In this document: piece by piece, positions 1 through 5,609 of the stretch
How the letters are laid out: every line of letters begins with the position of its first letter
How positions within the stretch are numbered: position 1 is the stretch's first letter
Origin: Ruminococcus sp. UBA5884
GTDB lineage: Bacteria > Bacillota > Clostridia > Oscillospirales > Ruminococcaceae
Assembly: GCA_002431975.1 (NCBI GenBank)
Contig: DJFA01000054.1
Span: forward strand, 1 to 11,155
Direction of reading: 5' to 3'
Length of the DNA: 11,155 nt
Translations under genes and position numbers: made by a program
Notes under the pieces: generated by a model
Database searches by the model: none
The model's input: only the letters and a program-made list of their open reading frames with translations
Told to the model about the DNA's origin: nothing

Positions 1-15
1 TCCGGTGAATCTAAC

Positions 16-40
16 GGGCGAACTTAAGGAAGCCCCTACA
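16..40 (+). repeat. Decayed copy of GC-rich palindromic repeat (P0)
   Basis: The left arm GGGCGAAC (16-23) and the tail CCCCTACA (33-40) match the palindrome at 4546-4569. The right arm (28-35, GGAAGCCC) differs from the expected GTTCGCCC at three places, so only the outer GGGC/GCCC pairs remain complementary. It lies about 60 bp beyond the trkH stop and has the same orientation as the copies at 4480 and 4546. It is read as an old member of the family described in the 4323-4747 interval. Confidence 0.6.
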
Positions 41-67
41 AAATATAATGAAAATCCCATATTTTCA
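36..67 (-). terminator. Possible weak terminator of trkA-trkH
   Basis: On the minus strand, TGAAAAT and ATTTTCA (arms at 61-67 and 49-55) form a 7-bp stem with a 5-nt loop, followed by TTATATTTT. It stands about 33 bp past the trkH stop. The stem holds only one G-C pair, so termination strength is doubtful. No better hairpin is visible before the window edge. Confidence 0.25.
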
Positions 68-84
68 ATTATAAAATTTTGTTG

Positions 85-101
85 TCGAATTAGCGTTAAT
101 T
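85..101 (+). repeat. 17-nt motif copy A (TCGAATTAGCGTTAATT)
   Basis: This is one of four clear copies of the motif TCGAATTNGCGTTATTT in the window; the others are at 4338-4354, 4581-4597 and 4637-4653. It lies downstream of a GC palindrome on the same strand, as copy C does. Its last two bases overlap the trkH stop codon (TAA on the minus strand, 102-100). Confidence 0.55.
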
Positions 102-1545
102 AAAATTTCTTTCTCCATACAGTAGGTGAAAACAGTATCAGCAGAGGAAAACATTCAAGTCTGCCAAGAAGCATATCTATTGAAAGCACTGCCTTTGAAA
201 ATCCTGAAAAGAAGCTGAAATTTTCAGTTGGACCTGTCCTGTTTAGTCCCGGGCCTATATTGTTTATACATGTGACTACTGATGAAAATGTCGTTGCAAA
301 ATCTGCATTGTCAAGCGATACAAGAAGCAGCGATATCATTATAAATCCAAGATATATTATAAGATATGCATGAACGCCGTGAACTGTTGCAGTATCAAGG
401 GATTTATCCTCGCCCTTCAATATATATACAGACTTCGGACGCAGAGTCTGTCTTATTGATTTTATCGCACTGCGGAACATTATAACCACTCTCTGAACCT
501 TGAATCCGCCGCCTGTTGAGCCTGCACAGCCGCCTATGAACATAAGCAGTATAAGCAGAGTCTGTGAAAATTCAGGCCACTGACAGTAATCAGCTGTTGC
601 ATAGCCTGTTGATGAAATTATGGTTGCAACCTGAAATGATGTATATCTGAAATCTGAAAGCAGTGAGTCATAAAGATGTCTTGTATTTATCATTATAAGA
701 ATTATTGAAACGGCAATTATTGAAAGATAAACTTTAAGCTCTGTATTTTTAAGCACATTTTTAAAACGTCTGACGGCTATGAAATAATACATATTGAAAT
801 TCACACCGAAAAGTATCATTCCGACTGTTATTACTCCGTCTATATAAGCAGAATCATAATATGCCACATTAGAATTTTTTATACCGAATCCGCCTGTTCC
901 GGCAGTACCCATTGCATGACATATGCTGTCAAAGAGAGGCATTCCTCCGAAAAGCAAAAATATCACCATAAGAACAGTAAGGACAGTATATATTATATAG
1001 AGATACATTGCGGAATTTTTACCCTTTGGAACGATTTTTCCGACCTGAGGCCCTGCACATTCCGCACGCATAAGGTGCATTGAATCGTTGTCAGACGGCA
1101 GTATTGCAACTGCAAACACAAGAACTCCCATGCCTCCTATCCAGTGTGAAAAGCTTCTCCAGAAAAGCATTCCCTTTGAAAGATTTTCAACATCTGAAAC
1201 TATTGTTGAACCGGTTGTTGTAAATCCGGATACACTTTCAAAAACTGCATCTATAAAGACCGGTATTTCACCGCTTATATAGAACGGCAAAGCTCCGGCT
1301 ATCGGATATATTATCCAGAGGAGTGCGGCTATTACCTGACCTTCTCTTGCATACATCTTTTTGTTTTCAGGCTTTATTATGCACATAGGAGCTGATACAG
1401 CGGCAATTATTGCTGCAACAAGAGCAAATGCCACAGCTGAATCATGTTCTCCATAGTATATGCTTACCATGCATGGCAGGAGAAAAAGAACTGAACCTAT
1501 AAACATTATCTTTGAAAGATAATGAAAAACAACTGATTTATTCAT
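100..1545 (-). CDS. trkH: TrkH family potassium uptake channel subunit
   Basis: This is the membrane subunit of a Trk/Ktr-type potassium transporter, which takes up K+ together with a cytoplasmic TrkA ring. The 481-residue protein is almost wholly hydrophobic and has the four-fold membrane-pore-membrane layout of the SKT superfamily. The four filter loops are visible: SGFTTTGST (106-113 region), MGTAGTGGFG (212-221), SSTGYATAD (311-319) and NNIGPGL (428-434), each with its central glycine. The ending MLLGRLECFPLLILF (458-472) is the usual TrkH C-terminus, so the gene is complete. Length is normal for bacterial TrkH. The ATG at 1545 follows AGGAG (1560-1556) by 10 nt, and trkA stops 15 bp upstream, so both subunits are probably made from one mRNA. 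Whether it couples to Na+ or H+ cannot be told from sequence. Confidence 0.95.
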   Translation of the reverse strand: MNKSVVFHYLSKIMFIGSVLFLLPCMVSIYYGEHDSAVAFALVAAIIAAVSAPMCIIKPENKKMYAREGQVIAALLWIIYPIAGALPFYISGEIPVFIDAVFESVSGFTTTGSTIVSDVENLSKGMLFWRSFSHWIGGMGVLVFAVAILPSDNDSMHLMRAECAGPQVGKIVPKGKNSAMYLYIIYTVLTVLMVIFLLFGGMPLFDSICHAMGTAGTGGFGIKNSNVAYYDSAYIDGVITVGMILFGVNFNMYYFIAVRRFKNVLKNTELKVYLSIIAVSIILIMINTRHLYDSLLSDFRYTSFQVATIISSTGYATADYCQWPEFSQTLLILLMFIGGCAGSTGGGFKVQRVVIMFRSAIKSIRQTLRPKSVYILKGEDKSLDTATVHGVHAYLIIYLGFIMISLLLVSLDNADFATTFSSVVTCINNIGPGLNRTGPTENFSFFSGFSKAVLSIDMLLGRLECFPLLILFSPTVWRKKF

Positions 1546-1560
1546 AAAATTTTTTCTCCT

Positions 1561-2922
1561 TTATTCAAGGATATCCTTGATATCAGAAAAATGATAATCC
1601 TTTGAAATGACTACTACTGAATCACCCAGAGCCATATAATCATTTCCGTTAGGGATTATTACTTCTCTTTTTCTGATTATGCCGCATATAAGTATATTTT
1701 TCTTTAGTTTAAGGTCTTTGAGAGGTATATTTATAAGATTTTCGATATTGCTTTTTATCTTGAATTCAATAGCTTCTGCCTTGTTTCCGACAATATGATA
1801 AAGAGCTTCTATATTGCTGTCAGCTGTGTTTTTAAGAGAACGCACATAGCTTACTATAGCACTTGAGGCAAGACTTTTCGGTGAAACTATGCAGTCAACT
1901 CCCATTTCCGATGCCATATCGCAGTAGCTTTCACGATTTATCTTTGTTATTATTTTTGCACCGGAATTATTTTTTGCAAACAGGGATATTATAATATTCT
2001 CCTCGTCTATGCCCGTCATAGGAATGAATGCATCTACCTCGTCAAGACCTTCTTCCATAAGGACTTCCTGTTCTGTGCCGTCAGAGCATATTATTGTTGC
2101 CTTTGGAAAAGTTTCAGCAAGCTCGCAGCATTTTTCATAATTATTTTCAATAATCTTTACACGTATTTTCATTTCAAGAAGCTGTTTTACAAGATAATTG
2201 CATATTTTTCCGCCGCCTACTATCATAACAGTTCTGATTTTTTTATTTGCCGCAGAACCGATTGTTCTGAAAAAATCTTTTATATTATTATGTGAAGCGG
2301 CAATATTTATCTTATCTCCTGACTGAAGAACAAAATTTCCGTCCGGAATGAATATCTGTGAATCTCTTTCAACAGCACATATCAGAAATTTTATTTTATT
2401 ATGCTTATAGATTTCAGCAAGACTCATTCCTGAAATGACTGAATTTGCAGATATTTTATGTTCAACAAGTTCAATTCTTCCCTTTGAAAATACTTCAAGC
2501 TTGGCTGCCGGAGGAAATACAAGAAGTCTTATTATTTCATCAGAAACAATTCTTTCAGGATTCATAACCATTGAAAGACCCAAATCCTCTTTTATGAGGT
2601 CAATCTGTTTGAAATAAACGGGATTTCTGACTCGTGAAATAGTTCTTTGTGCACCAAGACGCTTTGCTATAAGACAGCATAGAATATTAAGCTCATCATG
2701 CGGAGTTGTTGCAATAAAAAGCCCTGCCCTGCCGACTTCAGCTTCATGCTGTATGTCAACATCAGCACCATCTCCCTCAATACACATTATATCCTGTCTG
2801 TCCCTTATTTTTGCAAGAGCAGCATCTTTGCAGTCAATAACTGTAACATCATGCCCTTCGCCGGAAAGGCTTGAAGAAATATTACTTCCGACCTTGCCGC
2901 TTCCGATAATAACTACTTTCAT
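1561..2922 (-). CDS. trkA: TrkA, NAD-binding regulatory subunit of Trk potassium transporter
   Basis: This is the cytoplasmic gating subunit that binds nucleotide and controls the TrkH channel. The 453-residue protein is a tandem of two RCK units, as in full-length TrkA rather than single-RCK KtrA. The first Rossmann fold begins at residues 3-30 (VVIIGSGKVGSN, ending in acidic VTVID); the second begins at 232-259 (VMIVGGGKICNY). RCK_C (TrkA_C) domains follow each, at about 140-222 and 368-452. The second glycine motif is GGGKIC, less canonical than GXGXXG, so nucleotide affinity of that half may differ. The ATG at 2922 follows GGAAG (2933-2929), and the N-terminal MKVVIIGSGKVG is the normal family start. 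It is the first gene of the trkA-trkH operon behind the promoter at 2994-3021. Confidence 0.95.
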   Translation of the reverse strand: MKVVIIGSGKVGSNISSSLSGEGHDVTVIDCKDAALAKIRDRQDIMCIEGDGADVDIQHEAEVGRAGLFIATTPHDELNILCCLIAKRLGAQRTISRVRNPVYFKQIDLIKEDLGLSMVMNPERIVSDEIIRLLVFPPAAKLEVFSKGRIELVEHKISANSVISGMSLAEIYKHNKIKFLICAVERDSQIFIPDGNFVLQSGDKINIAASHNNIKDFFRTIGSAANKKIRTVMIVGGGKICNYLVKQLLEMKIRVKIIENNYEKCCELAETFPKATIICSDGTEQEVLMEEGLDEVDAFIPMTGIDEENIIISLFAKNNSGAKIITKINRESYCDMASEMGVDCIVSPKSLASSAIVSYVRSLKNTADSNIEALYHIVGNKAEAIEFKIKSNIENLINIPLKDLKLKKNILICGIIRKREVIIPNGNDYMALGDSVVVISKDYHFSDIKDILE

Positions 2923-2953
2923 ATCAAACTTCCATTCTGTTTTTATAGCATAT

Positions 2954-2980
2954 GACTGTATACATAATATAAATACAGTC
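2954..2980. promoter_or_regulatory. 8-bp inverted repeat in the trkA leader
   Basis: GACTGTAT (2954-2961) and ATACAGTC (2973-2980) are perfect reverse complements separated by 11 AT-rich bases. The repeat lies between the expected trkA transcription start (about 2987) and its ribosome site, so it could be an operator just downstream of the start or an mRNA hairpin. The regulator is unknown. The 19-bp centre-to-centre spacing is near two helical turns, which suits a dimeric regulator, but this is inference. Confidence 0.4.
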
Positions 2981-2993
2981 TGTTTATACTCTT

Positions 2994-3021
2994 ATTATAT
3001 CCATATATTCCGGTTTGTCAA
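2994..3021 (-). promoter_or_regulatory. Sigma-A promoter of trkA-trkH
   Basis: On the minus strand a perfect TTGACA (3021-3016) and a perfect TATAAT (2999-2994) are separated by 16 bp. Both hexamers match the housekeeping consensus fully. Transcription would start near 2987, giving a leader of about 65 nt before the trkA ATG at 2922. That leader is too short for a c-di-AMP (ydaO-type) riboswitch, a common control of potassium uptake genes in Firmicutes. Confidence 0.8.
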
Positions 3022-3029
3022 GCATATGT

Positions 3030-3043
3030 GTTGCATTTGCAAC
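3030..3043. promoter_or_regulatory. Short palindrome upstream of the trkA -35 box
   Basis: GTTGCA-TT-TGCAAC is a perfect 6-bp inverted repeat with a 2-bp centre. It sits 8 bp upstream of the trkA -35 hexamer and about 105 bp before the fprA start, in the divergent intergenic region. The position would suit a regulator acting on trkA, on fprA, or on both. No known binding-site family is assigned. Confidence 0.3.
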
Positions 3044-3116
3044 TGTATTTTCAGCCATTATAATATATAATTATCCCATAAAGAAAATTTATATAAATTA
3101 TCTGCATTAAAACGGT

Positions 3117-3122
3117 TATAAT
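3117..3122 (+). promoter_or_regulatory. Likely -10 box of fprA
   Basis: A perfect TATAAT stands 27 bp before the fprA ATG. A start near 3129 would leave a very short leader that still includes the GAAAGGA ribosome site (3133-3139). No recognisable -35 hexamer occurs 15-19 bp upstream (the region is TATAAATTATC), so the promoter may need an activator or an alternative upstream contact. Confidence 0.45.
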
Positions 3123-3149
3123 ATTTCAAAAAGAAAGGATTTTTTTATT

Positions 3150-4322
3150 ATGAAAATTACTGAACTGAAAAAAGGTATTTATGAAGTAGGTGCTGTTGAC
3201 TGGAATGTGAGAAACTTCCACGGCTATTCAACAAACAGAGGTTCAAGCTATAACGCATATCTTATAATTGATGAAAAAATCACTCTTATAGATACAGTAA
3301 AAGCTCCCTTTGCCGATGAACTTATAAAGAGAATATCTGCAATAATCGACCCTGCAAAAATAGATTATCTTGTATCAAATCATGTTGAAATGGACCATTC
3401 AGGCGGTATTCCGGAAGTTATGAAATATGCTGTCAATGCTGAAATAATTACATCTGACCCGAGCGGACTCAAAGGTCTTTGTGCTCATTACGGAACTTCA
3501 TACAGATACAGAACTGTAAAAGCCGGAGATGTTCTCAATATCGGAAAAAGAAATCTTGCATTTGTTGCAACTCCTATGCTCCACTGGCCTGACAGCATGG
3601 TGACATACTGTCCGGAAGAAAAAATACTCTTTTCAAATGATGCATTCGGTCAGCATCTTGCCTCAGGAAAGAAATTTGATGATGAAAATGACTGGGATAT
3701 AATCCTTCATGAAGCAAGAAAATACTATGCAAATATACTGATGCTCTATTCAGCTCAGGCTAAAAAGGCAATAGCTGCTCTTGCAGGACTTGATATAGAT
3801 ATAATTGCTCCCGGTCATGGAATAATATTCAGAAAGAATATAAAGGAAATAATTGATGAATACAAATATTTTTCTGATAATAATTCCGTGGAAAATACTG
3901 CTGTTGTCGTATACGATTCAATGTGGCATTCAACAGAAAAAATTGCTCATGCAGTTGCTGAAGGATTTGCTGAAAAAGATATTAAAGCTGAAATATTCGA
4001 CCTCAAGGCAAATCATATTTCAGATGTAATAACAAGCGTTCTTAAAGCCAAATATATTGCTGTAGGTTCTCCTACTCTCAACAACGGAATGATGCCTTCA
4101 GTAAGTGCATTTCTGACATATATGAAAGGTCTTGCTCCTAAAAACAAGAAAGCTTTTGCATTCGGTTCATACGGCTGGGCTGGTCAGGGTTGTGCACAGA
4201 TAAATGAAATACTCAAAGGCTGCGGATTTGAAATTCTTACAGAACCTTTTAAAACAGCATATATTCCGACTGATGAATTTCTCAGTCAGGTAACTGAAAA
4301 AACTGCTGAAATAGCTGAATAA
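3150..4322 (+). CDS. fprA: Flavodiiron protein (class A), oxygen/NO reductase
   Basis: Flavodiiron proteins reduce O2 to water, or NO to N2O, in the cytoplasm of anaerobes and so protect them from oxygen or nitrosative stress. The 390-residue protein has the class A two-domain form: a metallo-beta-lactamase-like diiron domain (about 1-245) and a flavodoxin domain (about 250-388). All expected iron ligands are visible: H78-x-E80-x-D82 in NHVEMDHSGG, H145 (MLHWPDS), D164 (SNDAFG) and H223 (APGHG). The flavodoxin FMN phosphate loop is YDSMWHSTEKIA (255-266), with SPTLNNG (307-313) and GSYGWAGQG (339-347) as further FMN contacts. No rubredoxin domain is fused, so an external electron donor is needed; none is encoded here. 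The ATG follows AAAGGA (3134-3139). The gene is divergent from trkA and appears monocistronic, with a hairpin at 4386 beyond it. O2 versus NO preference cannot be read from sequence. Confidence 0.93.
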   Translation: MKITELKKGIYEVGAVDWNVRNFHGYSTNRGSSYNAYLIIDEKITLIDTVKAPFADELIKRISAIIDPAKIDYLVSNHVEMDHSGGIPEVMKYAVNAEIITSDPSGLKGLCAHYGTSYRYRTVKAGDVLNIGKRNLAFVATPMLHWPDSMVTYCPEEKILFSNDAFGQHLASGKKFDDENDWDIILHEARKYYANILMLYSAQAKKAIAALAGLDIDIIAPGHGIIFRKNIKEIIDEYKYFSDNNSVENTAVVVYDSMWHSTEKIAHAVAEGFAEKDIKAEIFDLKANHISDVITSVLKAKYIAVGSPTLNNGMMPSVSAFLTYMKGLAPKNKKAFAFGSYGWAGQGCAQINEILKGCGFEILTEPFKTAYIPTDEFLSQVTEKTAEIAE

Positions 4323-4337
4323 ATCATAAACAATTCA

Positions 4338-4354
4338 TTGAATCTGCGTTATTT
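4338..4354 (+). repeat. 17-nt motif copy B (TTGAATCTGCGTTATTT)
   Basis: This matches the window consensus TCGAATTNGCGTTATTT at all but two of its defined positions and is preceded by ATTCA, as copy C is. It stands 15 bp past the fprA stop codon. Confidence 0.5.
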
Positions 4355-4380
4355 TAACATCAATTCAATAATTGGTTATT

Positions 4381-4405
4381 TGTAGGGGCGACCATTGGTC
4401 GCCCG
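4381..4405 (-). repeat. GC-rich palindromic repeat P1 (inverted orientation)
   Basis: Core arms GGGCGACCA (4386-4394) and TGGTCGCCC (4396-4404) surround a single T. A TGTAG flank precedes them and a G follows. The whole 25-nt segment is the exact reverse complement of 4480-4504. As RNA it would fold into an 8-bp stem with a 3-nt ATT loop. Confidence 0.85.
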
Positions 4406-4409
4406 TTTT
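4386..4409 (+). terminator. Possible terminator of fprA formed by repeat P1
   Basis: The 8-bp GC-rich stem of P1 is followed by GTTTTGG on the plus strand, 63 bp after the fprA stop. The T run is only four bases and does not start directly at the stem, so it is a weak match to an intrinsic terminator. It is nevertheless the only strong hairpin directly behind fprA. Confidence 0.35.
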
Positions 4410-4479
4410 GGTTCATCAATGGTTTTATCTGTTAATCAATATTTTTTATACCGAAATTATGGTTTAATCATAATTCAGG

Positions 4480-4504
4480 CGGGCGACCAATGGTCGCCCC
4501 TACA
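4480..4504 (+). repeat. GC-rich palindromic repeat P2
   Basis: Arms GGGCGACCA (4481-4489) and TGGTCGCCC (4491-4499) surround a single A, with CTACA following. It is an exact inverted copy of P1, 74 bp away. Its upstream flank (4458-4479) is repeated with few changes ahead of P3, so P2 and P3 are direct copies of a longer unit. Confidence 0.85.
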
Positions 4505-4545
4505 GATGAAATCATCAAATTTATGTTTTAACCATAATTTCAGGC

Positions 4546-4569
4546 GGGCGAACACAGTTCGCCCCTACA
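4546..4569 (+). repeat. GC-rich palindromic repeat P3
   Basis: GGGCGAAC (4546-4553) and GTTCGCCC (4557-4564) form an 8-bp stem with an ACA loop, followed by CTACA. Compared with P2, the seventh base pair has changed from C-G to A-T on both arms together, so pairing is kept. It sits 65 bp after P2 in the same orientation. Confidence 0.85.
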
Positions 4570-4580
4570 AATAACATTCA

Positions 4581-4597
4581 TCGAATTGGCGTTATTT
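4581..4597 (+). repeat. 17-nt motif copy C (TCGAATTGGCGTTATTT)
   Basis: This copy best fits the consensus. It begins 11 nt after the CTACA tail of P3 and is preceded by ATTCA. A weaker related stretch (4515-4531) follows P2 at a similar distance, which suggests the motif is the right part of the same repeat unit. Confidence 0.55.
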
Positions 4598-4636
4598 AAT
4601 CCGAATTTCAGATTAATGAATTACAGAAAATAATCA

Positions 4637-4653
4637 TCGAATTTGGGTTATTT
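4637..4653 (+). repeat. 17-nt motif copy D (TCGAATTTGGGTTATTT)
   Basis: This differs from the consensus TCGAATTNGCGTTATTT at one defined base (G for C). It is preceded by AATCA and has no GC palindrome directly before it. It lies about 33 bp upstream of the dapF promoter. Confidence 0.5.
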
Positions 4654-4685
4654 TATTTCTGATTCTAAAAAATATTAATGTCATA

Positions 4686-4714
4686 TTGATTTTTAACTCA
4701 AAATATTATATACT
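4686..4714 (+). promoter_or_regulatory. Promoter of the dapF-dapL-mtaB-purL cluster
   Basis: TTGATT (4686-4691) and TATACT (4709-4714) are separated by 17 bp and match the sigma-A hexamers at 4/6 and 5/6 positions. An overlapping perfect TATAAT (4714-4719) is an alternative -10, but its -35 would be poor. Transcription would begin near 4721-4726, so the leader is only about 25 nt and leaves no room for a lysine riboswitch. Confidence 0.55.
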
Positions 4715-4735
4715 ATAATTGATATATTTTGAAAA

Positions 4736-4740
4736 GGGGG
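4736..4740 (+). promoter_or_regulatory. Ribosome binding site that sets the dapF TTG start
   Basis: GGGGG (within AAAAGGGGG) ends 7 nt before the TTG at 4748. That spacing supports TTG as the start. The ATG at 4741 directly abuts the site and opens a different frame that stops after 13 codons. The first in-frame ATG, at 4763, would remove the conserved N-terminal strand. Confidence 0.7.
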
Positions 4741-4747
4741 ATGCAAT

Positions 4748-5587
4748 TTGAAATTTTCAAAAATGCAGGGCATAGGAAATGACTATATTTATGTGAACTG
4801 CTTTGAGGAAACTGTCGAAAATCCGAACAGAGTTTCTGAAATTGTAAGCAATCGCCGCTTCGGTATCGGAAGTGACGGTCTGATACTTATAATGCCGTCT
4901 GAAAAAGCAGATTTTAAAATGAGAATGTTCAATGCTGACGGTTCAGAAGGCATGATGTGCGGAAATGGCATAAGATGTGTCGGAAAATATGTCTATGACA
5001 GAAAAATGACCGGCAAAACAGAAATTACTGTTGAAACTCTCAGCGGCATAAAATATCTTACTCTTTTCCCTGATGAAAACGATAAAATCCGTACTGTTTC
5101 AGTAAATATGGGCAAAGCTGTGATAAAGCCTGAATTTATTCCTGTAAGCCTTTCAGGTGAAAGCATTATCAATCAGCCTCTTAAAATAGGCGAAAAAGTA
5201 TGGAATATAACCTGTGTTTCAATGGGAAATCCTCATGCTGTTGTATTTGTTGAAGACCCTTATATGGAAAATCTTGAAGAAACAGGGCCTTTGTTTGAAA
5301 AAAATGATATATTCCCTGAAAGAGTCAATACCGAATTTGTAAAGGTAATTGATTCAAATACCCTGAAAATGCGTGTATGGGAAAGAGGCAGCGGCGAAAC
5401 TCTCGCCTGCGGCACAGGAGCATGTGCGTCTGCTGTTGCAGCTGTACTCAATGGTTTCTGCAAATATGATGACAAAATTAAAGTCATTCTCAGAGGCGGA
5501 GAACTCGAAATCATCTTTAAAACTGACGGAACTGTCATAATGAACGGCCCTGCTGCTCATGTGTTTGACGGCGAAATAAATATCTGA
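4748..5587 (+). CDS. dapF: Diaminopimelate epimerase
   Basis: DapF converts LL-diaminopimelate to meso-diaminopimelate, the direct precursor of lysine and a cross-linking residue of many peptidoglycans. It is a cofactor-free two-base racemase of the cytoplasm. Both catalytic cysteines are present in their motifs: C71 in MMCGNGIRC (69-77) and C221 in LACGTGAC (219-226). The N-terminal KFSKMQGIGNDY (2-13) and FGIGSDGL (38-45) are further family signatures. The length, 279 residues, is typical. The start codon is TTG, chosen because the ribosome site fits and because the family begins MKFxKMxGxGNDY at exactly this point. It is the first gene of a four-gene run; dapL follows after 22 bp, which places two successive pathway steps together. 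Confidence 0.96.
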   Translation: MKFSKMQGIGNDYIYVNCFEETVENPNRVSEIVSNRRFGIGSDGLILIMPSEKADFKMRMFNADGSEGMMCGNGIRCVGKYVYDRKMTGKTEITVETLSGIKYLTLFPDENDKIRTVSVNMGKAVIKPEFIPVSLSGESIINQPLKIGEKVWNITCVSMGNPHAVVFVEDPYMENLEETGPLFEKNDIFPERVNTEFVKVIDSNTLKMRVWERGSGETLACGTGACASAVAAVLNGFCKYDDKIKVILRGGELEIIFKTDGTVIMNGPAAHVFDGEINI

Positions 5588-5609
5588 AATTAAGAGGAGT
5601 ATTAAAAAA

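Larger units (their letters stand above)
4323..4747. other. Gene-free interval filled with short repeats
   Basis: These 425 bp between fprA and dapF hold no credible coding region. They contain three GC-rich palindromes (4381-4405, 4480-4504, 4546-4569) in an AT-rich setting, three copies of a 17-nt motif, a tandem direct duplication of about 63-65 bp period (4458-4504 against 4521-4569) and, at the right end, the dapF promoter. No riboswitch, tRNA or transposase fragment is recognised. The whole resembles a cluster of small non-coding repeats, REP-like or MITE-like. Confidence 0.7.

Noticed and set aside
2923..2993. A c-di-AMP (ydaO-type) riboswitch ahead of trkA, as seen before many Firmicute potassium transporter genes
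   Set aside because: The consensus promoter leaves a leader of only about 65 nt, and no multi-helix fold or terminator hairpin is visible.
2753..3070. A 105-codon plus-strand frame running from trkA into the intergenic region
   Set aside because: Most of it is antisense to the conserved TrkA N-terminus and the rest covers the trkA promoter; the translated tail is unremarkable.
3116..3130. A PerR-type operator (TTATAATATTTCAAA) at the fprA promoter
   Set aside because: Only the left half matches the inverted-repeat consensus; the right half does not, and the match is mostly the -10 box itself.
4381..4569. A CRISPR array, suggested by repeated short palindromes
   Set aside because: There are only three copies, in mixed orientation and at unequal distances (about 99 and 65 bp), with related rather than unique intervening sequence and no cas genes.
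4323..4735. A lysine riboswitch controlling dapF
   Set aside because: The likely transcription start is about 25 nt before the gene, and the upstream interval is simple repeats without lysine-riboswitch helices.
4741..4782. An ATG-initiated short peptide frame overlapping the dapF start, possibly a leader peptide
   Set aside because: It directly abuts the G-run with no spacing for ribosome binding, has no run of lysine codons, and no attenuator hairpin follows.
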